NCBI GenBank assembly: GCA_964481005.1
Contig: CAYZRY010000001.1
Span: 1 to 64,000 of the forward strand
Length of the DNA stretch: 64,000 nt
Direction of reading: 5' to 3'
DNA from: CAYZRY01 sp964481005
GTDB lineage: Bacteria > Bacillota_I > Bacilli_A > RF39 > UBA660
Positions within the stretch are counted from its first letter, which is position 1. Every line of letters starts with the position of its first letter. The notes under the pieces were generated by a model. The model worked only from the letters and a program-made list of their open reading frames with translations, searched no databases and had not been told where the DNA came from. The position numbers and the translations under genes are program-made. Positions 25,058 to 34,190 of this stretch are shown piece by piece.

Positions 25058-25408
25058 ATGAATAAAATATTTGAAGTGGAATTAAAATACGTAGTTGATG
25101 GTCAGGTCCTTGACTCCGATGCTAAAAAAATTTTGGCACTAGTAAGTAAGTTTGGTTATGCGATTGAAATCTTTACAAAGAAGAAATACAAAGTACTAAC
25201 AGATATCGAAGGTGCAAAAAACGGTGTATATGTCGCAAGTGAAGGAAAACTAATCGCTAATAGAATTGGTGAGAAAATTGATATTGATTCAAACGGTTTA
25301 GATATATTTAAAACTAAGTACGAAGAGTATCAAGAAAATCCTAAAGCTTACGCTAAATCAATCAGTTTAATCCCAGCTAAAGAACTTGTCAAAACAATAA
25401 AAAGATAA
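25058..25408 (+). CDS. Hypothetical protein with strong expression signals
   Basis: 116 residues, not recognised. It is soluble and Lys-rich, and looks alpha/beta: IFEVELKYVVDGQVL (residues 4-18), then a helix, FGYAIEIFTKKKYKVLTD, and a C-terminal helix ending SLIPAKELVKTIKR. There are no Cys or His residues and no signal peptide. A near-consensus promoter and an AAAGGAGGG ribosome site suggest strong expression, unusual for an unknown small protein here. It is a single-gene unit with a terminator, divergent from rpmB. Confidence 0.74.
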   Translation: MNKIFEVELKYVVDGQVLDSDAKKILALVSKFGYAIEIFTKKKYKVLTDIEGAKNGVYVASEGKLIANRIGEKIDIDSNGLDIFKTKYEEYQENPKAYAKSISLIPAKELVKTIKR

Positions 25409-25419
25409 GTTCTTTTTTT
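25379..25419 (+). terminator. Terminator after the 116-residue hypothetical gene
   Basis: Stem AAAGAACTT/AAGTTCTTT with a 19-base loop containing the last codons, followed by T-run. Confidence 0.72.
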
Positions 25420-25445
25420 GTTCGATACTTTAAATGAATAATTTG

Positions 25446-25454
25446 TGTTATATT
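25446..25454 (+). promoter_or_regulatory. Extended -10 promoter of dnaE
   Basis: TGTTATATT, 14 bases before the dnaE ATG, leaving a very short leader with GAGG. Confidence 0.5.
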
Positions 25455-25468
25455 ATATGTGAGGAAAT

Positions 25469-28402
25469 ATGTATAGTAATTTATTTGTTAAGACAAATTA
25501 TTCACTATTATCTAGTCTAGTTCAGATTGAAGAACTAGTTACTTTTGCGTTGCAAAATAATATTGGTTCACTAGTTGTTTGTGATGATAACTTAAATAGT
25601 TCGATGAACTTTTATAAAGCCTGTAAGGCCAAAGGAATCAATCCTGTCATTGGTCTTGATTTAAAGTATGCTGATGGGCATATACTTATGTATGCTAAAA
25701 ACTATGAGGGATATTTAAACTTAGCTAAGTTAAGTACTATTTTAGAAAGCAGATCAGTTAACTTAGAAGATATAAAAACACATGCTAAAAATATCATTGC
25801 CGTACTTCCTGCTGACAGTTTGTTATACTTCGAAGAATTAGAGGCAATATTTGAAGATTTTTATCTTGGTTTTAAAGATAAAATTGAAGAACAAAAATTA
25901 CTTAATTATAGTAATAATGTTGTCTTTATTAATGAGACTAGAACACTAGAAGCCGGAGATCGTGAATATTTAAAATATTTATACATGATTAGAGATGGAA
26001 AGACTATTGCTGATGATTTTTATTACGATACGCTTGATAAACATTATTTTAGTGATGATGAGGCAAGTAGTAAGTCTTCTAGCAAAGGACTTAGAAATTC
26101 TAAACTGATTGCTGATAGTTGCCATGTTGAAATGGTCAAAGATGAGCACTTGTTACCAGTTTTTGATAACAAACTAGGTGATAGTAATAAGTATCTTAAA
26201 GAACTTAGTATTAAAGGTTTAGAACTTAGGCTGAAGGGCAATGTCAGCAACGAATATAAAGAGCGTCTCTTACATGAACTTAGTGTCATTGAAAAGATGG
26301 GTTTTCCAGATTACTTTTTAATTACCTATGACTACATTAGATATGCTAAGAAAGAGGGTATACTGGTTGGTCCTGGCCGTGGTTCAGCTGGTGGTTCACT
26401 AGTTGCATACTGCCTAGGTATTACCGATATTGACCCACTTAAATACAATTTATTATTTGAAAGATTTTTAAATATTGAAAGGGTAACAATGCCCGATATT
26501 GATACTGATTTTCCCGATAGTTATCGCGATCAAGTAATTGATTATGTTACCAAAAAATATGGTGAGAAAAAAGTAGCAGGTATTATCACTTACGGTACTT
26601 TAGCAGCCAGGCAGGTCATTAGAGACTGTGGTAAAGTATTAAATGCTAGTACTAGACTAGTTGAAAAACTATGTCAGATTGTTCCAAGCAGCAACAGTAA
26701 TAAATTGAGTTTTTATTATGCTAACGACAAGAACTTTAAAGACGTCATCGATAGTGATGAAAAGATGGGTCTACTTTATAAATTAGCCCAAAAATTTGAA
26801 GGCTATCCAAGACACACATCTATTCATGCTGCAGGTATTGTCATGAGTCGTAAAGATTTAGATGAAGTTCTTCCACTAGTTAAATCAAATGAAATGTATT
26901 TGACTGCTTATACCCTAAATTACCTTGAGGATATAGGTTTATTAAAAATGGATTTCTTAGGTATTAAGAATCTTACAACAATTATGAATATCATCGAAGA
27001 GATAAATAAAGAAGAGAAACTAAAGTTAAACTTTAATGATATTCCGCTTGAGTCAAGCGAAGTATTAGATCTCTTTTCAAGAGGAGATACACTTGGGGTT
27101 TTCCAGTTTGAAACGGATGGCATGAGAAAATTCTTAAAAAGTTTAAAACCATCTTCTTTTGAAGAGGTTGTCGATGCGATAGCTCTATTTAGACCAGGAC
27201 CAAATGAAAATATTCCTTCATACATTGCTAGAAAAGAGGGAAGGGAAAAAGTAGAGTACTTAGATCCTTCACTTGAAAGCATTCTTAAAACAACTAAAGG
27301 AATAATTATCTACCAGGAACAAATTATGCAAATAGCCCATGATTTTGCTGGTTTCACGATGGCTGAAGCTGATATTTTGCGAGTAGCGATGAGTAAAAAG
27401 AAAAAAGATATACTTGCTTCCTACAGTAAGAAATTTATAAGTGGAGCAGTAGCCCTTGGTCATGATCAGAGCTTAGCGGAAAAGCTATACGAGCTGATTC
27501 AGAAGTTTGCGGGATACGGTTTTAATAAATCACATTCAGTTGCTTATTCGATTATTGCTTTTAGAATGGCTTACTTAAAGACTCACTATCCTAAATATTT
27601 CTTTAGTAATTTACTATCTAGTACCCTTAGTAACAGTAAAAAGACTAGTGAATATATAGCCGAAGCTAAAAGACTTGGTATCGAGGTTCTTCCTCCGGAT
27701 ATCCAGCTAAGTGGCAGCACTTACCTTGTTGAAGATGCTGGCATTCGTTTTCCGATATCAGCCATAAGTGGAATTGGCGCTATCACTGCTAGAAATATTA
27801 GCATTAAAGAAAAATACAAAGATATTTATGAAGCTTTCAGTCATTTAGCATCTAGTGGCGTTAACAAGAAGATGTTTGAAGACATGATATATGTTTCATG
27901 CTTTAAGTCTTTTGGTTTTAATAACCAAACACTTATTACTAATTTAGACAAGATGTTAAACTATGCTAATTTAGTCAAAGATTTAGATGAGTCATTGATT
28001 ACTAAACCAGAAATTGATCAAAAAGAAGAGTATTCCAAAGAGTTTTTAATGACTAAAGAAAAAGAAATATTTGGCTTTTATTTGAGCAGTCATCCATCAG
28101 TTCAGTACAAAGAAAAATATCGTGCGATCGATCTTATCGATATTGAAAAGTTCTTCGATAAAGTTGTCGATTCAGTAATTCTAGTTGAATCTATCAAAGA
28201 GATTAAAACGAAGAAGGGTGATGCGATGAGTTTTGTTTTAGGTAGTGATGAAACATCTAGTGCCGATTACACATTGTTCCCAGAAAAGCACAGTCGCTTT
28301 GCAATAAAACAGGGCGATCTCTTGCTAGTCAAAGGAAAAGTAGAAAAGCGTCTGGATAAATATCAAATTATTGTTCAAAATATTAAAAAACTTAATGATT
28401 AA
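25469..28402 (+). CDS. dnaE: DNA polymerase III subunit alpha, DnaE type
   Basis: 977-residue C-family replicative polymerase. In PolC-containing Firmicutes DnaE extends primers before handing over to PolC. The active site PDIDTDF is at residues 342-348. The helix-hairpin-helix and OB regions follow, the latter near the C-terminus (MSFVLGSDETSSADYTLFP). The N-terminal PHP domain keeps its fold, but the usual metal-binding HxHS motif is replaced by VKTNYS (about residues 7-12), so it should have no metal-dependent activity. The chain is shorter than typical DnaE (about 1,100 or more). It carries the GAGG ribosome site. Confidence 0.94.
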   Translation: MYSNLFVKTNYSLLSSLVQIEELVTFALQNNIGSLVVCDDNLNSSMNFYKACKAKGINPVIGLDLKYADGHILMYAKNYEGYLNLAKLSTILESRSVNLEDIKTHAKNIIAVLPADSLLYFEELEAIFEDFYLGFKDKIEEQKLLNYSNNVVFINETRTLEAGDREYLKYLYMIRDGKTIADDFYYDTLDKHYFSDDEASSKSSSKGLRNSKLIADSCHVEMVKDEHLLPVFDNKLGDSNKYLKELSIKGLELRLKGNVSNEYKERLLHELSVIEKMGFPDYFLITYDYIRYAKKEGILVGPGRGSAGGSLVAYCLGITDIDPLKYNLLFERFLNIERVTMPDIDTDFPDSYRDQVIDYVTKKYGEKKVAGIITYGTLAARQVIRDCGKVLNASTRLVEKLCQIVPSSNSNKLSFYYANDKNFKDVIDSDEKMGLLYKLAQKFEGYPRHTSIHAAGIVMSRKDLDEVLPLVKSNEMYLTAYTLNYLEDIGLLKMDFLGIKNLTTIMNIIEEINKEEKLKLNFNDIPLESSEVLDLFSRGDTLGVFQFETDGMRKFLKSLKPSSFEEVVDAIALFRPGPNENIPSYIARKEGREKVEYLDPSLESILKTTKGIIIYQEQIMQIAHDFAGFTMAEADILRVAMSKKKKDILASYSKKFISGAVALGHDQSLAEKLYELIQKFAGYGFNKSHSVAYSIIAFRMAYLKTHYPKYFFSNLLSSTLSNSKKTSEYIAEAKRLGIEVLPPDIQLSGSTYLVEDAGIRFPISAISGIGAITARNISIKEKYKDIYEAFSHLASSGVNKKMFEDMIYVSCFKSFGFNNQTLITNLDKMLNYANLVKDLDESLITKPEIDQKEEYSKEFLMTKEKEIFGFYLSSHPSVQYKEKYRAIDLIDIEKFFDKVVDSVILVESIKEIKTKKGDAMSFVLGSDETSSADYTLFPEKHSRFAIKQGDLLLVKGKVEKRLDKYQIIVQNIKKLND

Positions 28403-28455
28403 GATTTTAAAATCTTTCTATTTATGATATATTTAATTATGAAAGAAGGATGGTT

Positions 28456-29289
28456 ATGAATATAAAGTTTATCGATAATGATTATTTGTTAGCATGGTAC
28501 TTATTATTTAAACCATCTTTTTGTTCTGAGATGCAAAGTTTAAAGGAACGTGTTTGGAAAAATCACAATCAAATATATCTTCATATGGAAAGTGAAAATA
28601 TTGAAATACTTAAATATGGTGAAGATTTTATCCCTGATGATAATACTATTTATGATATAGTTTTTGATAGTGAAATCTTTGCTTTATTGAAAAAGGAAAC
28701 GGAAAAGCATCGTAACTTTCTAATGGATGCTTGGGATAGCAAAAAGAAAGAGATTACCGAATCTTTTAAGAAGGTCTGTCGTATCAAGTTAGCTGATCAG
28801 TATAGCATTGTCGTTATTCATCCGCTTTTAGATAGTGTTGAATATATGAAATCAAATCCTATTAAGAGTATTGCTTGGGGTAAAAAAGATGATCGTGAAG
28901 ATTCTTTTACAACTCTTATGCGTATTGTCTATACCGTTTTAAAATACGAAGTTGGAGATTTTCAAAAAGAAAATAGAGAGATGGTCTCAGCTATAATTGA
29001 TATGGCCATTACTAATGAAGTAGCTACGCAAGTCTTAGAAGAAACGCAGTACGAAAAGGGCTTCAAAAAACTAAAGTTACTACGTAAACAACTATACCCA
29101 TATTGGCTTATGTATCTAGGAGCAGATAAAGAAAAGATGCTTAATTATATGATGCGTGATAAAACTTCATTTGAACTAGATCAGTATCAGTTAGAGCCAC
29201 AGCTAGCCAAAGTAGATATATATGGTTTTATAGATTTCTGCTGTAGAAATCAAAAATATATAATAAGATTAAACAATTTGAATAATTGA
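28456..29289 (+). CDS. Hypothetical protein between dnaE and polC
   Basis: 277 residues, not recognised. Soluble, rich in aromatic and charged residues, mostly helical in the C-terminal half (TYLxxLRK-type helices: KGFKKLKLLRKQLYPYWLMYLG, split by charged turns). No obvious catalytic motif; two adjacent Cys occur near the end (DFCCRNQ). The ATG at 28456 is preferred because AGAAGG is six bases upstream; the ATG at 28450 touches that site. Position between the two replicative polymerase genes is suggestive of a replication-linked role but does not prove it. Confidence 0.68.
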   Translation: MNIKFIDNDYLLAWYLLFKPSFCSEMQSLKERVWKNHNQIYLHMESENIEILKYGEDFIPDDNTIYDIVFDSEIFALLKKETEKHRNFLMDAWDSKKKEITESFKKVCRIKLADQYSIVVIHPLLDSVEYMKSNPIKSIAWGKKDDREDSFTTLMRIVYTVLKYEVGDFQKENREMVSAIIDMAITNEVATQVLEETQYEKGFKKLKLLRKQLYPYWLMYLGADKEKMLNYMMRDKTSFELDQYQLEPQLAKVDIYGFIDFCCRNQKYIIRLNNLNN

Positions 29290-29307
29290 TGGGGAAACCC
29301 ATTTTTC
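29289..29307 (+). terminator. Small GAAA-loop terminator or attenuator before polC
   Basis: ATGGG-GAAA-CCCAT hairpin followed by TTTTC, in the 34 bases between the hypothetical gene and polC. It may attenuate read-through into polC. No separate promoter for polC is evident in this short gap. Confidence 0.66.
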
Positions 29308-29323
29308 TTCAGGGGAGGGAAAC

Positions 29324-32300
29324 ATGAGTGAACAACTAAAAATAGTACTTGAAAAATTGAATATAGACAAAATATATGAAGACGAATTTAGTGACGCTTC
29401 CTTTTCTGAGATTTCTTTAGATGAAAAGAAAAAGATTGTTAAAATAACATTACAAAATAAAACAAATCTATCATGTGATTTGTATTTTGCTTTGAAAGAA
29501 AAACTTAAGACTTATTTCTCTGGTTATAAAGTACATCTAAGGGTCGAAGCTAAAGAAATAGAAAATAAGTTTTTTAAAGATTACTTTGATAAGTGTGTGG
29601 CAACTATTTCTCAAAAGAATCCACTCATCGATGTTTTTAGTGATCGTTTAATTAGTGAAGAAAATAATTTTTCGGTCGAAGTAATAAACAAAGCCGAAGA
29701 AAAACAAGTTTCAGCTTTTCTAAAAGACTTGAACAATCAAATGAAAATATATGGTTATACTCCAAATATTAAAATTGCTTTTAATGAAGAAAAGAGAACG
29801 CAGATTGTTGAAAATATCATCAATGATATGAAGGTCGAGGAAGCACCGCTTATAAAAGAAACTAAGACGGAAAAGAAAACAGTTAGAAAAACTGCCAAAG
29901 ATGACAGTGTTATTTTTGGTTATCCAATCAAAGAAGACGCTGTTCCAATACGTAGTATCATCGGTGAAGAAAACCGTATTACGATCGAAGGTTTAGTTTT
30001 TGGACAAGAAGACTTTGTTCCTCGAAGTAAAGAATTTAAAATTATTACGTTAAAAGTAAGTGATGAAACAGATAGTATCTACTGTAAGATTTTCACTAGA
30101 AAAGACGAAGACTTTGACAATATTATGAGCAATACTAAAGTTGGTACTTTTGTCAAATTACAAGGTCGTACTAAGTTTGATGATTTTAGTGGTGGAGAAA
30201 TAGTTTTAAATGTTAATAACATTGCTAAAAGTGATAAAAAGAAAACTAGTCGTGAAGATAAGTCACCAGAAAAACGTGTCGAATTACATGCTCATACGCA
30301 GATGAGTCAAATGGATGGAATAGTCAGTGCTAATGACTTAGTAAATCAAGCATATAAATGGGGACATAGAGCTATCGCTATTACTGATAAAGATTCTTGT
30401 CAGTCTTTTCCTGATGTCTTTAAAACAATTAATAATATCAATAAAAAGATCGAAGATGAAAACGCAAAGTTTAAAGCACTATACGGGGTTGAATTAACAT
30501 TGATCGAAGATAGTGTCAATATCGTTCAGCGTCCTAATGATACTAATATGTTACTTGATCCTTTTGTTGTCTTTGACTTTGAAACAACAGGGTTTAATGC
30601 AGCAAGCGGGGACTCTATTATCGAAGTAGGAGCAGTCAAAATTGCCGAAGGAAAAATACTCGATAAGTTTTCGATGTTAATTGATCCTAAACGTCCACTT
30701 CCTGCTAAAATTACAGAGATTACTGGAATTACTCAAACTATGCTCGATGGACAAAAAGATGAAGAAGAAACAGTTAAGTTATTCCTCGAGTGGATAGGGG
30801 ATCTTCCAGTTGTAGCCCACAATGCTAAATTTGACATGTCATTTTTAGAGATGGCTATTAAAAAATACAAGTTTGAAAAATTTAATAATCCTGTTATCGA
30901 TACATTAGAGTTATCGAGACAATTAGATAAAGAATTTTCTCGTCATGGACTATCAGCTCTTGTTAAAAGATATGAAGTTCCATTCGATGAGTCTTCTCAT
31001 CACCGTGGTGATTACGACGCCGAAGCAACGGCACTAGTCTTCTACCGCATGGCTCAAAAGTTATCTAATCAGGACATTCTATTACTTAGTGATTTAGATA
31101 AATTAATTAATATTGATGAGATATATAAATATGGTCGTTCATACCATGTTAACTTAATTGCTAAAGACGAAGTAGGTCTTCGTAATATGTATAAATTAGT
31201 TTCACTTGCCAGTACTGATTATCTTCACCAAGGTAGTGCGAGAGTATTACGTAGTGTGTTAAATGCTAATCGTGAGGGAATTCTCGTTGGTTCAGGATGC
31301 TATGCTTCAGAAGTTTTTGTCGAAGCTAGATCTAAAACTGAAGAAGAACTAAAAGATATTATAGCTTTTTATGACTATGTTGAAGTTCAACCACCAGAAG
31401 TCTACGATCATTTAATTCAAATGAGTGATTTTGAAAATGTTCAGGATTTAAAACAACACATTCAAAAAATTATTCGTGTTGTCAAAGAAACAGATGCTTT
31501 AATAGTTGCTACTGGTGATGTTCATCACATGGAGAAAAATGATAAGATCTTCAGAGAAATAATTGTCAATCAAAAAGTACCAGGTGGAGGAAGACATACT
31601 TTAGCTAGATCTAATATAACTTCGATTCCTAGTACTCATTTTAGAACAACTGATGAGATGCTAAGTGACTTTGCTTTTATTGAAGAACAGTTAAGAAATG
31701 AAATAATTATTACTAATCCTAATAAACTAGCCGATATGTGTAAGATAATCGAAGTTATTCCTGATACTAAGGGAATACCATTTTCACCGATTATTGAAAA
31801 CAGTCGAGAGACAACTAAGGAGTTAGTCTATAACAAAGCTCATCAAATATATGGTGAAACACTTCCTAAGATTGTTGAAGATAGAATTAGTGGAGAACTT
31901 GAAGGTATCTTTAAGGGTGGCTTTGATGTCATTTACTTAATTGCTCAAAAGCTTGTTAAAAAGAGTAATGATGATGGTTACCTAGTTGGATCTCGTGGTT
32001 CGGTGGGATCATCATTTGTTGCATATTTAATGGGAGTTTCGGAGGTTAATCCGATCGAAGCTCACTATGCTTGTCCGTCTTGTCAGCATTCTATTTTTGA
32101 AGAAGATGGCAAAATGTTGTCATTCACTTACTCAAGTGGATATGACTTGCCAGAAAAGAAATGTCCTAAATGCGGAACAGTTATGAACCGTGATGGTCAC
32201 GATATGCCGTTTGCGACTTTCCTTGGTTTTAAAGCTGATAAAGTTCCGGATATCGATTTGAACTTCTCTGGTGAATATCAGTGGAAAGCTCATGAATATA

Positions 32301-33685
32301 CAAAGGAACTGTTTGGAATAGATAATGTCTTTAGAGCAGGTACTACGGGAACAGTTGCTGATAAAACAGCTTATGGCTTTGTCAAAGGTTACTGTGAAGA
32401 TAAAGGTATCGAAATGCGTCAAGCTGAGATAGAAAGATTAGCCGCTGGGGTAACCGGTGTCAAACGTACAACTGGTCAACATCCTGGAGGAATAGTCGTT
32501 GTTCCTAATTATAAAGAAATATATGACTTTACACCTTTCCAATATCCAGCAGGTGATAAAAATTCACTTTGGCGTACAACTCACTTTGATTATCATGCTA
32601 TCGAAGAATGTCTATTAAAACTAGATATACTTGGTCATGATGATCCGACTGTTTTAAAAATATTGCAGGATTTATCTGGTATCGATGTTACTAAACTTGA
32701 TGTAGCAGATCCAAAAGTTATCAGTTTGTTTACTTCGACCGAAGCCCTTGGTGTTAAAGCAGATGATATCGATTGTGAAATTGGTGTCCTTGGACTGCCA
32801 GAGTTTGGAACAGATAATACTATCAACATGCTACTAGATACTAAACCTAAAGATTTTGCCGGTCTTGTCAAAATTTCCGGACTATCTCATGGAACTGATG
32901 TTTGGGCAGGAAATGCTTCGGATTTAATCAAGAATGAAATAGTCACATTCGACCAGGTAATTGGATGTCGTGATGATATCATGGTATACTTGATTAAACA
33001 TGGCATGGATTCACTCGATGCTTTCAAGATTATGGAATTCGTCCGTAAAGGAAAAGCAAGTAAGGAAAAAGAAGAGTGGGCAAAGTGGACTGAAAAAATG
33101 CGAGCAAGTAAAATACCAGAGTGGTATATTGAATCTTGCCACAAAATTAAATACATGTTCCCTAAAGCTCATGCTTGTGCCTATGTTATCAGTGCCTTGC
33201 GTATAGCTTGGTTCAAGGTCTATCATCCGCTTTGGTACTATGCAGCTTATTTCTCAGTAAGAACTACTGATTTTGATATTGAATCGATGATTAAAGGTTA
33301 CAATGCTATCAAGATTAAAATAGCCGAGATAGCAGCCAAAGGCTACGAAGCTAGCAATAAAGATGCTGGTATTCTTGTTGGACTTAGATGTGCTCAAGAA
33401 GCAACGGCTAGAGGAATTAAATTTGCACCAGTCAGTCTAGAAAAGAGTCATCCAAATCGTTTTGTCATCGAAAATGAAACAACTCTTATTCCATCGTTTA
33501 ACACAATCGAAGGATTGGGTGTAACTGTTGCTAATGCAATAGCCGAAGAACGTGAGAAAAGACCGTTTATTAGTATCGAAGACTTACAAAAGAGAGCCAA
33601 AGTATCGAGCACACTACTTGAAAAAATGCGCCTTATGGGAATGCTCGACGGACTTCCTGAATCAAGTCAATTAAGTTTATTTTAA
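29324..33685 (+). CDS. polC: DNA polymerase III PolC, Gram-positive type
   Basis: 1,453-residue main replicative polymerase with built-in proofreading. The N-terminal domain is followed by an OB fold (about residues 215-300) and a PHP domain with intact HAHTQ (H322, H324). That domain is split by a DEDD 3'-5' exonuclease (DFETTG, D418 and E420), the diagnostic PolC arrangement. A zinc-binding segment with CPSC near 917 and CPKC near 948 precedes the polymerase motif PDIDLNF near 975. The full length matches B. subtilis PolC (1,437). The ribosome site is GGGGAGGG, eight bases before the ATG. Confidence 0.97.
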   Translation: MSEQLKIVLEKLNIDKIYEDEFSDASFSEISLDEKKKIVKITLQNKTNLSCDLYFALKEKLKTYFSGYKVHLRVEAKEIENKFFKDYFDKCVATISQKNPLIDVFSDRLISEENNFSVEVINKAEEKQVSAFLKDLNNQMKIYGYTPNIKIAFNEEKRTQIVENIINDMKVEEAPLIKETKTEKKTVRKTAKDDSVIFGYPIKEDAVPIRSIIGEENRITIEGLVFGQEDFVPRSKEFKIITLKVSDETDSIYCKIFTRKDEDFDNIMSNTKVGTFVKLQGRTKFDDFSGGEIVLNVNNIAKSDKKKTSREDKSPEKRVELHAHTQMSQMDGIVSANDLVNQAYKWGHRAIAITDKDSCQSFPDVFKTINNINKKIEDENAKFKALYGVELTLIEDSVNIVQRPNDTNMLLDPFVVFDFETTGFNAASGDSIIEVGAVKIAEGKILDKFSMLIDPKRPLPAKITEITGITQTMLDGQKDEEETVKLFLEWIGDLPVVAHNAKFDMSFLEMAIKKYKFEKFNNPVIDTLELSRQLDKEFSRHGLSALVKRYEVPFDESSHHRGDYDAEATALVFYRMAQKLSNQDILLLSDLDKLINIDEIYKYGRSYHVNLIAKDEVGLRNMYKLVSLASTDYLHQGSARVLRSVLNANREGILVGSGCYASEVFVEARSKTEEELKDIIAFYDYVEVQPPEVYDHLIQMSDFENVQDLKQHIQKIIRVVKETDALIVATGDVHHMEKNDKIFREIIVNQKVPGGGRHTLARSNITSIPSTHFRTTDEMLSDFAFIEEQLRNEIIITNPNKLADMCKIIEVIPDTKGIPFSPIIENSRETTKELVYNKAHQIYGETLPKIVEDRISGELEGIFKGGFDVIYLIAQKLVKKSNDDGYLVGSRGSVGSSFVAYLMGVSEVNPIEAHYACPSCQHSIFEEDGKMLSFTYSSGYDLPEKKCPKCGTVMNRDGHDMPFATFLGFKADKVPDIDLNFSGEYQWKAHEYTKELFGIDNVFRAGTTGTVADKTAYGFVKGYCEDKGIEMRQAEIERLAAGVTGVKRTTGQHPGGIVVVPNYKEIYDFTPFQYPAGDKNSLWRTTHFDYHAIEECLLKLDILGHDDPTVLKILQDLSGIDVTKLDVADPKVISLFTSTEALGVKADDIDCEIGVLGLPEFGTDNTINMLLDTKPKDFAGLVKISGLSHGTDVWAGNASDLIKNEIVTFDQVIGCRDDIMVYLIKHGMDSLDAFKIMEFVRKGKASKEKEEWAKWTEKMRASKIPEWYIESCHKIKYMFPKAHACAYVISALRIAWFKVYHPLWYYAAYFSVRTTDFDIESMIKGYNAIKIKIAEIAAKGYEASNKDAGILVGLRCAQEATARGIKFAPVSLEKSHPNRFVIENETTLIPSFNTIEGLGVTVANAIAEEREKRPFISIEDLQKRAKVSSTLLEKMRLMGMLDGLPESSQLSLF

Positions 33686-33693
33686 GGAGTAGT

Positions 33694-34167
33694 ATGAAAA
33701 AGATATTATTGATTGTCATAATGATTTTTGTCGTTGCTTGTACCAAGCAAAATGTTTTCACGCCGTCACAAAACAAAGAAAAGATTAAACAAGTAGATTA
33801 TTTTGAGTTTAATTTTGGTAGTGAAGACGAAGGTTTTTACGAATACATTATCAAAGAAGATCAATATTATCGTCTAACAATTAGCACTAGTGGTAATGTT
33901 AAAACACATTACGCTATCGATAAATATATCAAAGAGAAAGATGTCAATGAACTTAGTAAATTAGTTCACGATTTATCTTTGATTAAATGGAATAACTATA
34001 ATGAACGTGGTGGTAACGATGCAGCGGGAAAATCTTTCAACCTGCGCATCGCTTTTCGCGATAACTCATATATTGGAGCTAAAGGATTTATGAAGTTTCC
34101 AGATGACTATGAAGAAAAAAGTCAAAAAATAATTAAATTTTTAGATAATTTAAGTAAAAAAGTATAA
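33694..34167 (+). CDS. Putative lipoprotein
   Basis: 157 residues. The N-terminus MKKILLIVIMIFVVACTKQN is a signal peptide with a lipobox (VVAC, lipidated Cys 16), so the mature protein should sit on the outer face of the membrane and be processed by LspA (gene at 45142). The mature domain is small and mixed, with YRLTISTSGNVKTHY and a Gly/Asn-rich turn (NERGGNDAAGKSF). Start eight bases after polC, with AAGGAG. Embedded in a replication cluster, but function unknown. Confidence 0.8.
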   Translation: MKKILLIVIMIFVVACTKQNVFTPSQNKEKIKQVDYFEFNFGSEDEGFYEYIIKEDQYYRLTISTSGNVKTHYAIDKYIKEKDVNELSKLVHDLSLIKWNNYNERGGNDAAGKSFNLRIAFRDNSYIGAKGFMKFPDDYEEKSQKIIKFLDNLSKKV

Positions 34168-34190
34168 TATATATTGATGAGGGCTTGTGT

